DNA from: G963691835 sp963691835
GTDB taxonomy: Bacteria > Pseudomonadota > Alphaproteobacteria > Thalassobaculales > Thalassobaculaceae
NCBI GenBank assembly: GCA_963691835.1
Contig: OY829383.1
Coordinates: forward strand, 744,001 to 808,000
Reading direction: 5' to 3'
Length of the DNA: 64,000 bases
The notes beneath the pieces were generated by a model that saw only the letters and a list, made by a program, of their open reading frames with translations, ran no database searches and had not been told where the DNA came from. Positions within the stretch are counted from its first letter, which is position 1. Each line of letters opens with the position of its first letter. This document shows positions 54,432 through 62,238 of this stretch, in pieces. Made by a program: the position numbers and the translations under genes.

Positions 54432-54735
54432 TTCGACGCTCGGCTATGCGACCGCTTGCAGTCCTTTCTTGTTGACCAATGTCAGACGGCTACGAGCGGC
54501 AACCAGATCCATCACCAGTACCACGACCACCGCCTCCGGCTTGCAATTTCAAACACGCACGGGGGTAATTCATTCTGGCCGGTTCCTCGGACACCTCTAA
54601 AACCCCCGTTTCCGAGAGAGAGCGAGGTCCTCACCGTTCTTCCTCATTAAAACGCTCTACAGATCTCCGAAAACTGTCTTTTGAAAGTAAGTCTCCGATA
54701 ATCCGGGATTCTTATGAGTCTTCGGAGATCTGATC
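54432..54735. other. intergenic stretch before the serine recombinase
   Basis: No convincing gene. A short minus-strand frame (about 54444-54512) is possible but unsupported. AAAACGCTCTA at 54649-54659 also occurs at the right end of the IS630 remnant (60471-60481) and may be an old IS end. The last 75 bp hold the inverted repeat described separately. Confidence 0.4.
54661..54731. promoter_or_regulatory. 11-bp inverted repeat upstream of the serine recombinase
   Basis: AGATCTCCGAA (54661-54671) and TTCGGAGATCT (54721-54731) are perfect inverted copies 49 bp apart, ending 4 bp before the recombinase ATG. The right copy includes the GGAG ribosome site. It may be a recombination (res-like) site or an operator. 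Confidence 0.5.
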
Positions 54736-55302
54736 ATGCTTATTGGCTATGCCCGTGTCTCGACGCTCGACCAGGACCCCGCCCTGCAATTCGACGCGCT
54801 CAATTCGACTGGCTGCGAGCGCGTGTTCGAGGAGAAGGCCTCCGGCGCGCAGCGCGATCGGCCGCAGCTCCAAGCTGCCCTTGAGTACATGCGCGACGGT
54901 GACACCCTGGTCGTATGGAAACTCGACCGCCTCGCCCGATCGCTGAAGTATCTCTTTGAGAAAGTCGAAGATCTCCGCGACCGGGGCATCGGTTTTCGGT
55001 CTCTGACAGAGTCGCTCGACACAACCGGCGCCGGCGGCAGACTGGTCTTCCACATCTTCGGTGCCATGGCCGAGTTCGAGCGGTCTCTCATCCAGGAACG
55101 AACACGCGCCGGCCTCGATGCAGCCCGGGCACGCGGCCGAGTCCGCGGCCGTCCCCCTGCCCTATCCGCCGATGATCTGACCGTGGCCAAGGCGATGCTC
55201 TCAGATCCGGATATCACCATGGAGGCGGTCGCGCGACGGCTGGGCGTGGCGCCGAGCACGCACTACCGGCATATGCCGGGCGGGCGGTCAGCACAGAATT
55301 GA
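54736..55302 (+). CDS. serine recombinase (resolvase/invertase family)
   Basis: A 188-aa small serine recombinase. The catalytic Ser9 is in GYARVSTLDQD, followed by VWKLDRLARSL and the E-helix block IFGAMAEFERSLIQERTRAG; the C-terminal HTH is in MEAVARRLGVAPSTHYRH. It resolves or inverts DNA between short sites, possibly the inverted repeat just upstream. No transposase of the Tn3 type is adjacent, so it may be a stand-alone island maintenance gene. Confidence 0.92.
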   Translation: MLIGYARVSTLDQDPALQFDALNSTGCERVFEEKASGAQRDRPQLQAALEYMRDGDTLVVWKLDRLARSLKYLFEKVEDLRDRGIGFRSLTESLDTTGAGGRLVFHIFGAMAEFERSLIQERTRAGLDAARARGRVRGRPPALSADDLTVAKAMLSDPDITMEAVARRLGVAPSTHYRHMPGGRSAQN

Positions 55303-55561
55303 TTGCCCTCGCCCGCAGAAGAAAACAACCTCGCCATGGGCAAGACTCAACGGCTTGCCGTCTGGCAGGCCCAGACGTTGGTTATCCCGCCACCTAACAG
55401 GGGAGGTTCGGCTACTCAAAGAGGAAATGTCGGCTAGATGGACAGGTTACTGTCAATTGTTGTAATAATTCGCACAATATTTATAATTAAACAAGATAAA
55501 AGATGTGTTTACTGTTCCCACTAATGCCGTGATTGGGCGGTGAGGTAGGTCAAAAAATATC

Positions 55562-56341
55562 ATGAATCACGATAAAACTCGTAAACTATATTCTATCGAG
55601 CGGCGAGCCCTTGAGCGGCGAGCCCTTGAGCCGCGAGGTGGTGGTGGCTTGCCAGCATTTGTGGCTTCGATGGCTGTTTCAACCGACGGGAATGGCATCT
55701 CCAACGAAGCGCTGCTCGAAGAGATCAAAGCTTTACGCGCTGAAGTAGCCCAGATCAAATCGGTCTCCGCTCCCATCATCGAGAGCGGTCTTGATGAAGA
55801 TTCGCTGCAGGATGTTCGGATCGAAGTGGCCCAGATGGTCAGGTCGATCGGCCGGGCGAAGGCTGAGATCGCCGCAATCAAGCATCCGATGTCTGCTGAA
55901 GATCAGATGGAAAAAGCATCCATGCAGCTCGATACCATCGTGCAGACTACTGAACGGGCGACGGAAGACATCATGTCCGCCTCTGATCAGATTGAAGCGA
56001 CCGTAAGAAAGATCCATGCCCTGACACTTGAAGATACGGAAATCCAGTTGTATTTGGACGAAGTTTCCAACCGATTGATTACCATAATTGAAGCGTGCAG
56101 TTTCCAGGATCTTACTGGTCAGCGGATCACTCAGGTCATCAAAACACTGCAATTTATAGAACAGCGTGTTCTTGCCATGATAGGCATTTGGGGGCTTGAG
56201 GCTTTTGAGCATTTGCCAATAACTCGCGAAAATGGCGCAACGGACCAAGAGCCCCCCCCCGAAGAGGCGGAACTCTTGAACGGTCCAGCATTGGGAAATG
56301 CAGGTCTCAGCCAGGCCGACATCGACGCCTTGTTCGATTAG
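55562..56341 (+). CDS. CheZ-like protein phosphatase
   Basis: A 259-aa helical protein with the CheZ active-site motif FQDLTGQRI (D183 and Q187), long helices before it, and a C-terminal LSQADIDALFD peptide that resembles the CheY-binding tail of CheZ and the FliM N-terminus. It would dephosphorylate CheY-P and shorten chemotaxis signals. The N-terminus holds a 15-bp tandem repeat (ERRAL twice, 55598-55627). Placed in the island, after an AT-rich promoter region, and not near other che genes. Confidence 0.85.
   Translation: MNHDKTRKLYSIERRALERRALEPRGGGGLPAFVASMAVSTDGNGISNEALLEEIKALRAEVAQIKSVSAPIIESGLDEDSLQDVRIEVAQMVRSIGRAKAEIAAIKHPMSAEDQMEKASMQLDTIVQTTERATEDIMSASDQIEATVRKIHALTLEDTEIQLYLDEVSNRLITIIEACSFQDLTGQRITQVIKTLQFIEQRVLAMIGIWGLEAFEHLPITRENGATDQEPPPEEAELLNGPALGNAGLSQADIDALFD
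55598..55627 (+). repeat. 15-bp tandem repeat in the CheZ-like gene
   Basis: Two exact copies of GAGCGGCGAGCCCTT, plus a third partial copy, encode ERRAL-ERRAL-EPR. Confidence 0.9.
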
Positions 56342-56550
56342 GTGTTCAACCCAGTGTTGAAGCGTCAGCGATGCGTTCAAAGGATACCCGGCTATAAGAA
56401 GTGGGTGACTCTATGTCCTGATGTCAGAGAACAGATTTTTTCGAAAAATTATCCATAATCCAGATTTGTAACGATATTTGTGCCCCTATTTTCCTAGTAG
56501 CCAAAAAAAATTGTTATTTATTCGATAACGGCGTTCTTTGCGTACAGCTT

Positions 56551-56623
56551 GAGAAGTCTATGGGGGGCTTGCCAGCATTTACTAAGACGATTTACTCTCA
56601 ATCTGTCTATAATCGCAAAATGT
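56551..56623 (+). other. short decayed duplicate of a CheZ-like N-terminus
   Basis: GGCTTGCCAGCATTT at 56566-56580 repeats 55646-55660 of the CheZ-like gene; the local frame reads GGLPAF as in that protein and then a stop after about 14 codons. It may be the residue of a second CheZ-like gene. The rest of 56342-56550 is AT-rich with nothing recognisable. Confidence 0.4.
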
Positions 56624-56639
56624 GACTGTGGGGTGCACC

Positions 56640-56858
56640 ATGATCAACTGGCCAACTGCTTTCGTAATTGCCATCATAATTTTCGCTGGTGCGTTTCTCT
56701 ACCAAAAACAGGGGTCTGCTCAGTTTAGTAGTGGTGACAGGGCGGCATTATCGCCAGTTTTGAGAAACGGCGTGTTCCATGCTGTCGGCGACAAAGTCAG
56801 AATGTGTGCCGCATTCAAGGATCGGATTGAGAACTTTACTTGCGGTAAATGGCAGTAG
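56640..56858 (+). CDS. small membrane-anchored hypothetical protein
   Basis: A 72-aa protein with one N-terminal membrane helix (FVIAIIIFAGAFLYQ) and a periplasmic-looking tail with two cysteines (MCAAF, FTCGKW), which could form a disulfide. No family recognised; ribosome site weak (GGGGTG). Could be real or chance. Confidence 0.45.
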   Translation: MINWPTAFVIAIIIFAGAFLYQKQGSAQFSSGDRAALSPVLRNGVFHAVGDKVRMCAAFKDRIENFTCGKWQ

Positions 56859-56895
56859 ATGTATCTAAATTAGATCCACAAATGGTCTGCTCCCG

Positions 56896-57019
56896 CGAAC
56901 TGGTCCACCGTTCGCGCCGCCGTCGAGAACGTGTTCGCCCATCAGAAAGTGAGATTTGGGCTGCGGGTGCTGTCGAGCAAGCATCGCCCGTTCGGCTACA
57001 GACGCCCGCACCTGCTGTA
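56896..57019 (+). pseudogene. IS5-family transposase fragment
   Basis: The plus-strand frame reads STVRAAVENVFAHQKVRFGL, the C-terminal block of IS5-type transposases with its catalytic Glu, and stops about 20 codons later. No other part of the element is present. A remnant of an earlier insertion. Confidence 0.7.
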
Positions 57020-57111
57020 ATAGCAGCAGGTGAGAAATTGATCAGGGCCGACTAAAGAGGGGTAGCTTTGACCCGCGTGAAAGAATTGAGTCGGCTCTGA
57101 AAAAATCAATA

Positions 57112-58059
57112 CTAACGTGCGATCCAATTCGCGATCATATCAGCGAATTCGCCGCTTTTGTCCTGATAGCAGAAATGACCGCAATTCTCGAATATATGCA
57201 CAGCGCTGTCAGGCAACTTACTGTGCAACAGACGAGCATTATCGACCCCAAGGAACGCGTCCTCATCTGCCCAGAATACCTGTACCGGAACATTGAGGCT
57301 ATCGATATTCTCGGTTAGGTGTTTACACCCTTCAGGGTATCGTTTGAAATAGTTTGTTATCTGTCCGATCCGACCATAATAGGACGCGACATAGTCCTCG
57401 ACCTCGGCTCTGTTGGGCCTGTAATGCAGATAGCCAAGCTGGAATGCTCCCGCGATAAACGTTTTTGCCCCATTCAGTCGAACCATCGTCCGCCAAAAGC
57501 CAGACCCAACGATCTTTCTGATGAGGCTGCCATCTGCAGAGGGCAGAACTCCCGGGCCATCACCGACCAAAAGGCTCTTGGCTCTGTGGGCACGGTTCAT
57601 CACGTAGTGCATTGCAACCGGCATCGCGATATCGGGCGCGACGATATGGATATCCGTCAGCCCCATTTCACCAATGAACTTCTCCAGGAACGCGCTTTGC
57701 GCTGAAAAGCTCATATGTTCATTGCCACCCTCGCTCCGACCGAAACCCGGCAGATCGACAGCGATTAAGTCTGCTTTTCCCTTTAGTTGTGCCCAAACGG
57801 CATCATAGCAGAGAATGCTTTGCGGAAGCGGGCTGAGGAACAAAACCGTCGCAGCACTGGGCCGCCCGTTCGTGGCAACCCGGATGTCCAAACCGTCAAT
57901 CCGCATGCGCTCAGGTTTCATGGTGAACTGTGTCATGTCATCGTTGATCCTGGACGCCTTTCCCGTACGAATCCGCCGGACCTTGTAAAATTCAGGGGTG
58001 ATGAGCATCAGGCTCATGGCGTTCATCCGTGCGATGAAACCCAGGGGATCTTTCGGCAT
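57112..58059 (-). CDS. alpha/beta hydrolase with an Asp nucleophile position
   Basis: A 315-aa alpha/beta hydrolase. The strand order fits (VLFLSPLPQS, AVDLPGFGRSEG), but the nucleophile elbow reads VAPDIAMP with Asp143 in place of Ser, as in dehalogenases and epoxide hydrolases; the acid lies in WADEDAFLG and the His in NCGHFCYQ. It likely acts on a halogenated or epoxide-like compound, though this is inferred. A TetR gene is divergent across two operator-like dyads, suggesting substrate-induced expression. Confidence 0.85.
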   Translation of the reverse strand: MPKDPLGFIARMNAMSLMLITPEFYKVRRIRTGKASRINDDMTQFTMKPERMRIDGLDIRVATNGRPSAATVLFLSPLPQSILCYDAVWAQLKGKADLIAVDLPGFGRSEGGNEHMSFSAQSAFLEKFIGEMGLTDIHIVAPDIAMPVAMHYVMNRAHRAKSLLVGDGPGVLPSADGSLIRKIVGSGFWRTMVRLNGAKTFIAGAFQLGYLHYRPNRAEVEDYVASYYGRIGQITNYFKRYPEGCKHLTENIDSLNVPVQVFWADEDAFLGVDNARLLHSKLPDSAVHIFENCGHFCYQDKSGEFADMIANWIAR

Positions 58060-58100
58060 TTCCAGCTCTCTCTTGATTTGACTAGCGATGGCATGAGTTA

Positions 58101-58157
58101 TTTCGTAACTATGGGTACGAAAAGATTACTGTCAATATTAAAATACCCAAGGGTACG
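58101..58157. promoter_or_regulatory. two operator-like dyads between the hydrolase and TetR genes
   Basis: TTTCGTA (58101-58107), 8-bp spacer, TACGAAA (58116-58122), and TACCC-AA-GGGTA (58144-58155). Both contain GGGTACG (58113-58119 and 58151-58157) followed by AA or TA. This is the pattern expected for two TetR binding sites over the divergent promoters. Confidence 0.7.
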
Positions 58158-58160
58158 TAA

Positions 58161-58793
58161 TTGGAAAAAACTGCCAAAGCACGCGGTCGGCCCAAAGTAT
58201 TAGACCGCGATCGGGTTCTGGAATGCGCTGTGATGCAGTACTGGGCCAATGGCCCGGCAGATGTCTCGATCAACGACATTTGCAAAAAGCTTAGGGCTTC
58301 TAAGCCCGGGATCTATCGTGAATTTGGCAGCGATGACGGCCTGAAGGCCGCAGCGTTACAGGCCTATCAAGAATTGGCCATCGAGCCATTTCTCGCATTG
58401 TTCAAGCCGGAACAACCGCTGTTCAAGACCCTGGAGGATATCGTCGCGTTCCTGATGCAGGACAGGGATGAACTGGGCGTTCCCAAAGGCTGCCTGTTCG
58501 TCACAATGCGCGCACAACGGGACAGGTTGGGGCCTGATGCCCAGAAGGTTTTGGATAAGTCTCGTGAGCAATTCCTAACGAGAATTGGGAACTGGGTACA
58601 GGCGACCAAACAGGCAGGAGTGTTTCGACGGAACGTGCCGACAAAAACTGCTGCACACCAAATTGATGCCCTTCACGCTGGTGCGATTAGGATGCAAAAG
58701 GAAAATGTACCTGCCGAGGAAATCGAAGAGTTCCTCAGGTTCGGGTTGGCGTCTATATCCGAGGAATCCTCGACTGGATTTCAAAATCGTTGA
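58161..58793 (+). CDS. TetR/AcrR-family transcriptional regulator
   Basis: A 210-aa regulator: N-terminal HTH with SINDICKKLRASKPGIYREFG (about 34-56) and an all-helical ligand domain with CLFVTMRAQRDRLG. The start is a TTG at 58161 that overlaps the operator region; no better ATG is near. It probably represses itself and the divergent hydrolase. Confidence 0.9.
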   Translation: MEKTAKARGRPKVLDRDRVLECAVMQYWANGPADVSINDICKKLRASKPGIYREFGSDDGLKAAALQAYQELAIEPFLALFKPEQPLFKTLEDIVAFLMQDRDELGVPKGCLFVTMRAQRDRLGPDAQKVLDKSREQFLTRIGNWVQATKQAGVFRRNVPTKTAAHQIDALHAGAIRMQKENVPAEEIEEFLRFGLASISEESSTGFQNR

Positions 58794-59199
58794 CCTGAGT
58801 ATTCTACAGGCAAAATGATAAATGCAGGATTCCATCTCCACTTTCGGCGCGAAGCCACTTCTTGTGTGTTTCCTTTATTGAAGGCCTCGAGATCAGCCCA
58901 AGTCGCTGCGCCGCCTTTATCCGCTCTAGATGACTCACATCTAGAAACCTGACCAGTGCTTGCGGGCCTCCACTTAGCGGATCCGTGAGCGGGCGAGCGC
59001 ATTATCGTGAATAGATGGGCTCAGCCGCCGGATCATGATCCGGGTCTCCCGTGGCCCCGGATTTTTTTTCATCAACAGGATTTTCAATCACAATCTTATC
59101 CCAAACCCTCAGAGGAATTGATCCTCTATAAAGCGGGCGAATTGAGTACCTCAAGAACCCCGGAGGTGGGCAAGTCCACGAGCCACCCGGGGCTTAGCT
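58794..59199. other. 406-bp stretch without a supported gene
   Basis: Only a weak minus-strand frame (58781-59002) is present, without recognisable features. It includes a perfect 16-bp palindrome, CCGGATCATGATCCGG at 59028-59043, and a terminator. Confidence 0.45.
59039..59069 (+). terminator. Rho-independent terminator downstream of tetR
   Basis: TCCGGG (59039-59044) pairs with CCCGGA (59056-59061) across an 11-nt loop and is followed by eight T (59062-59069). It lies about 245 bp after the TetR stop. Confidence 0.7.
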
Positions 59200-59673
59200 T
59201 CAGTCTTTCGCGCGGTCAGGAGAGGGCTTTAGGGATGTCCAACGATTATTCGAGCTGACAAGCGCTTGCGCTATGAAGTTTGCGTCAACTTCAACCTGGA
59301 ACGGCGGCTGCCCATCTCCAGGCAAGAGCCGAAGTCCCTCAATATAAATATCAATCGCATTCTGCCCGCCCGCATGGACGTTATCGGCCCAAACAACATC
59401 GATGGGGACGTTCTGACTGCGGATATACAAAACCGCCCGCTCCACTGCATCGATGAATGCCTGGTCATCGCCATAAACCGCCATGGCTATGCGGTCTCTG
59501 GACGTTTCAGCAGTTACCGCTCGAACCATTTGCAACTTAGACATATTCCTAGTGTTATGAGTCGTCACACTCCGAAATTGCGCCTGCGCCTCAGCTTCCC
59601 CAGCACCGACTATGCTCAGCGCCACACCACCCAGTGCGATAGCAGTTAATCTTTTAGTGACCTCGCGGCGTGA
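59200..59673 (-). pseudogene. uncharacterised Tat-exported protein, paralogue 2, 5' end disrupted by IS630
   Basis: The frame reads SRREVTKRLTAIALGG with a hydrophobic stretch to GAGEAEAQA, a twin-arginine-type leader, then a linker and MAVYGDDQAFIDAVERAVL as in the gene at 53318-53602. No ATG exists within the original gene; the frame runs into IS630 sequence and an accidental ATG at 59754 is the first available. The IS630 remnant begins just upstream, so the native start was lost. The mature part contains no motif I know. Confidence 0.65.
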
Positions 59674-59800
59674 AGCGGCTGGATCTCGCTGGCAGAAATC
59701 TCCGCCTATCTGGGGGAGAGCTTCGGGACGCGTCCGGCACTTAGCACTGTGCATGGCTTCTTCAAACGACGCGGTAACAGATGGAAAAAAGACAGCGCAC

Positions 59801-59843
59801 GGTGAGCCTTGGGCGCGCCATCGGTCCGAGCGCCAATGGCGAA
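59801..59843 (+). repeat. palindromic repeat unit A inserted in IS630
   Basis: Forty-three bases starting GGTGAGCCTT and ending GGCGAA, with CGCCAT pairing to ATGGCG. They interrupt the transposase frame between the codons of a KxAH-type stretch and the segment leading to EAWFEGQ. It matches unit B 134 bp downstream. Confidence 0.65.
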
Positions 59844-59934
59844 AAAGCAAGAAAGAGCCGGTATGAGGCGGCGCGGGGAAGCCTGGTTCGAGGGGCAGCT
59901 CGACCTTGATCCGGACCGTCTGGTGTTCATTGAC

Positions 59935-59976
59935 GGTGAGCCTTCGAGGCGCCATCGGTCCGAGACCGAAGGCGAA
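59935..59976 (+). repeat. palindromic repeat unit B inserted in IS630
   Basis: Forty-two bases starting GGTGAGCCTT and ending GGCGAA. CGCCATCGGTC pairs with GACCGAAGGCG around CGA, with one A-A mismatch. It interrupts the transposase right after the codons for FID, where the catalytic DE pair should continue. Confidence 0.68.
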
Positions 59977-60481
59977 CGGAACCAACACAAAGATGGCACG
60001 GCTGCGCAGTCGGGCTCCGGTCGGTGAGCGTTGCCGCGCGCCGATCCCCCACGGGCACTGGAAGACGACGACCTTCGTCGGCGCCCTGAGGCTCTCGGGC
60101 ATGACGGCGCCGATGCCCCTGAACGGCGCGATGAACGGACTGGCCTTCACCACCTATGTCGAGCAGGTCTTGGTACAAACACTGCGTCCCGGCGATATCG
60201 TCGTGATGGATAACCTTCCGGCTCACAAGCCCGCCGCCGTCCGCGACGCCATCGAGCGGGTCGGCGCTGAATTGCGCTTCCTGCCGCCCTACAGTCCAGA
60301 CTTCAACCCCATCGAGATGGTCTTCTCCAAGATCAAGGCGCTGCTCAAAAAGGCCGCCGCCCGAACCTTTCAAGACCTCTGGAACGCAATCGCTCAGGCT
60401 ATCGATGCCGTAACGCCCGAAGAGGCCAGAAACTACTTCACCGCTACAGGCTACGACCACGAATGATGCGAAAACGCTCTA

Positions 60482-60589
60482 GCCAGCCTCCACTCCGCGT
60501 TTGTTGATAGTCAAAATGCCACGGTGGCCGCCTGGATCGCTTTCTTCCTGATCGCCGCCATCGCCGTCGTAACAGAAGCACTGCTCTGA
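60482..60589 (+). pseudogene. C-terminal fragment of a membrane protein
   Basis: The frame reads SLHSAFVDSQNATVAAW and a hydrophobic helix (IAFFLIAAIAVVTEALL) to a stop. Only the tail of some integral membrane protein remains next to the IS630 end; family unknown. Confidence 0.4.
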
Positions 60590-60598
60590 ACCTTGATG

Positions 60599-61024
60599 GT
60601 CCGGCACGAGGTGCCCGGACATATCTCGGACCGGCTGCAGGAGACGATGTGGCGGGAGATCCTACACGCGCTGAATGACGACATCGCCTCTACCAAGGAA
60701 TTGGATGAGAGCATCGTCTATGGGCCTGGTCTCCGCAACCAGCTCTATATGCTGGCCGGCGGCGCGCGCCACTTCATGAAGCAGTTTGGCCCAGCACTCG
60801 AGTGGCCCTGGTCTAATCTCAAGGCGCCACCCCTGACGGACGAAATCATCGACCGGTTCGCGCTCGGCACCGAAGAGCAGGCGGGCGGCAAGTCGATCCG
60901 GGAGATGGAAGCCATCCGCGACGAGTGTCTCGTTGCCATACAGCGCGTGCTGGCCAAGCACGACATGGGGGCCGGGCGAACACTCAACGCCTTCGCTGAG
61001 CATATGCGCGCCCGCCGGGATTAG
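60599..61024 (+). pseudogene. truncated L-carnitine/3-hydroxyacyl dehydrogenase C-terminal domain
   Basis: The frame reads HEVPGHISDRLQETMWREIL, SIVYGPGLR and GGARHFMKQFGPALEWPW, matching the C-terminal half of carnitine 3-dehydrogenase-type proteins. The whole NAD-binding domain (about 180 residues) is absent, and the middle (after GPGLR) is shortened, so it is not functional. ORF ends at 61024, overlapping the 3' end of the next gene. Confidence 0.72.
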
Positions 61025-62238
61025 GGGAGCGTGTCTGTTCGGGAGGGCGATAAGAGGTTGGGGGTTGTTGTCGCCTGACTGGACAGCGTTGAGTCCATGT
61101 TCGTCAGCATCTCGTTCATGATGTCGAACGTGAGCTGCCCCCTAACACCCTGGGCAAGCGCCCGGTCGAAAATATTCCGGCAGTGGATCAAGGATGTACA
61201 GCCGTATCCCAAGATCCAGTAACGGTAATGTGACGTGATAAGGAAACTCCGAAAGGGGATTGGATCCCCATCCTCGATGAATTTCTGATAGCAGCTATCA
61301 TAATCCTTAAATATCTGATTGATGTTTGAGACAACATTCATCATGCGCTTTTGAGTGTGCGCCTTGAACATCTTGAGTTGTTCTTCGTAGGCTTTGTTCA
61401 TTTTGATGTCGACCGGCACGGACAAGTCCGATCTGAACCATTTGATGATTTCAGCGATGGCACCGCGGTTCCGCGCGAACTGTTGCTGATAGAACGACAC
61501 ACCCTTCCAAGCGCCGAAGACATTATCCACTTCGCCACGATCGATCTTGAAAGCTTCGATGAACAGGCTCGCTTCCGGTAGGGAGGGGTTCCAGATAGCG
61601 TCGACGAAACGTTGCGATTGTTTCGAATTCTCACTTGCAGATGTGCCCAGCGCCCAGCTAACGATGGGCTGCACGCGCTCGCTGATCGCATCCTTGATCT
61701 TCTGTTCCTCTCCCTCGGCGATGTTGAGATAGGCCTCGTCGATGTCGATTTTGTGCCGCTCGAAGGTCGCCTTCAGCAGGAACGGGTCGAGAGACGGAAT
61801 CTCATCGATGATCGTTAGCTTCTGGATATCCCGTTTGATCGACTCGCTTTCCGGTTCAGCGGAGACGCCCAAATAGCGCTGCAGGAGCTCTTCCGAGTCA
61901 CGTTGACGAATATAAATAGCATACCCGCCGTCCTGCAGCATGGTTTCATCGTTTGGGATGTAGATCGCCGTCTCGACGGGCCGTTCATTGGAGAGTTTGG
62001 CGCCCTGGCCCGAGTAGTTCGATGAGTTCTCAGCCAATTCCATGTCAAAATTCGGGTATTTGAAGACAATCACTCTATTGAGTGAACTTGTCTCAAATAA
62101 TGGGTTCGACAGATCTTTAAGCTTCTGCGTGATCTCCAGTACGTTGAGGTTCGTGCTGGGGCCACCGTTGAGGATCTGATCGAGAATGGGAGTGAGTTCC
62201 TTACGCTTTTTGCGCTCCTGTTGAGCTCGGACTTGCAT
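61021..62238 (-). CDS. uncharacterised 405-aa accessory protein
   Basis: No family recognised. A hydrophilic, largely helical, probably cytoplasmic protein: no signal peptide or membrane helix, a charged N-terminus (ERKKRKELTPILDQIL), acidic middle (IAEGEEQKIKDAISE), a hydrophobic patch near SFLITSHYRYWILGYGCTSLIHC and a Ser/Thr-rich end. Base use is more AT-rich than the core genome, suggesting transfer. AGG lies about 13 bp before the ATG. It stands alone between remnants, with an AT-rich promoter region upstream. It could be a defence, toxin or regulatory gene, but nothing in the sequence shows which. Confidence 0.75.
   Translation of the reverse strand: MQVRAQQERKKRKELTPILDQILNGGPSTNLNVLEITQKLKDLSNPLFETSSLNRVIVFKYPNFDMELAENSSNYSGQGAKLSNERPVETAIYIPNDETMLQDGGYAIYIRQRDSEELLQRYLGVSAEPESESIKRDIQKLTIIDEIPSLDPFLLKATFERHKIDIDEAYLNIAEGEEQKIKDAISERVQPIVSWALGTSASENSKQSQRFVDAIWNPSLPEASLFIEAFKIDRGEVDNVFGAWKGVSFYQQQFARNRGAIAEIIKWFRSDLSVPVDIKMNKAYEEQLKMFKAHTQKRMMNVVSNINQIFKDYDSCYQKFIEDGDPIPFRSFLITSHYRYWILGYGCTSLIHCRNIFDRALAQGVRGQLTFDIMNEMLTNMDSTLSSQATTTPNLLSPSRTDTLP

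Larger units (their letters stand above)
59680..60481 (+). pseudogene. degenerate IS630-family transposase
   Basis: Recognisable pieces, in order: SLAEISAYLGESFGTRPALS, VHGFFKRRG, AWFEGQLDLDPDRLVFID, then in another frame IPHGHWKTTTF, VVMDNLPAHKP, LPPYSPDFNPIEMVFSKIK and ARNYFTATGYDHE. The 5' end is missing and two ~42-bp palindromic insertions break the frame. The right end is near GAAAACGCTCTA (60470-60481). Confidence 0.88.

Noticed and set aside
55303..55561. Possible small gene or RNA between the recombinase and the CheZ-like gene
   Set aside because: AT-rich promoter-like DNA without a start-stop frame or stable structure that I could support.
56849..57055. 68-aa plus-strand frame after the small membrane protein
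   Set aside because: It runs out of frame through the IS5 transposase fragment, so it is not a gene.
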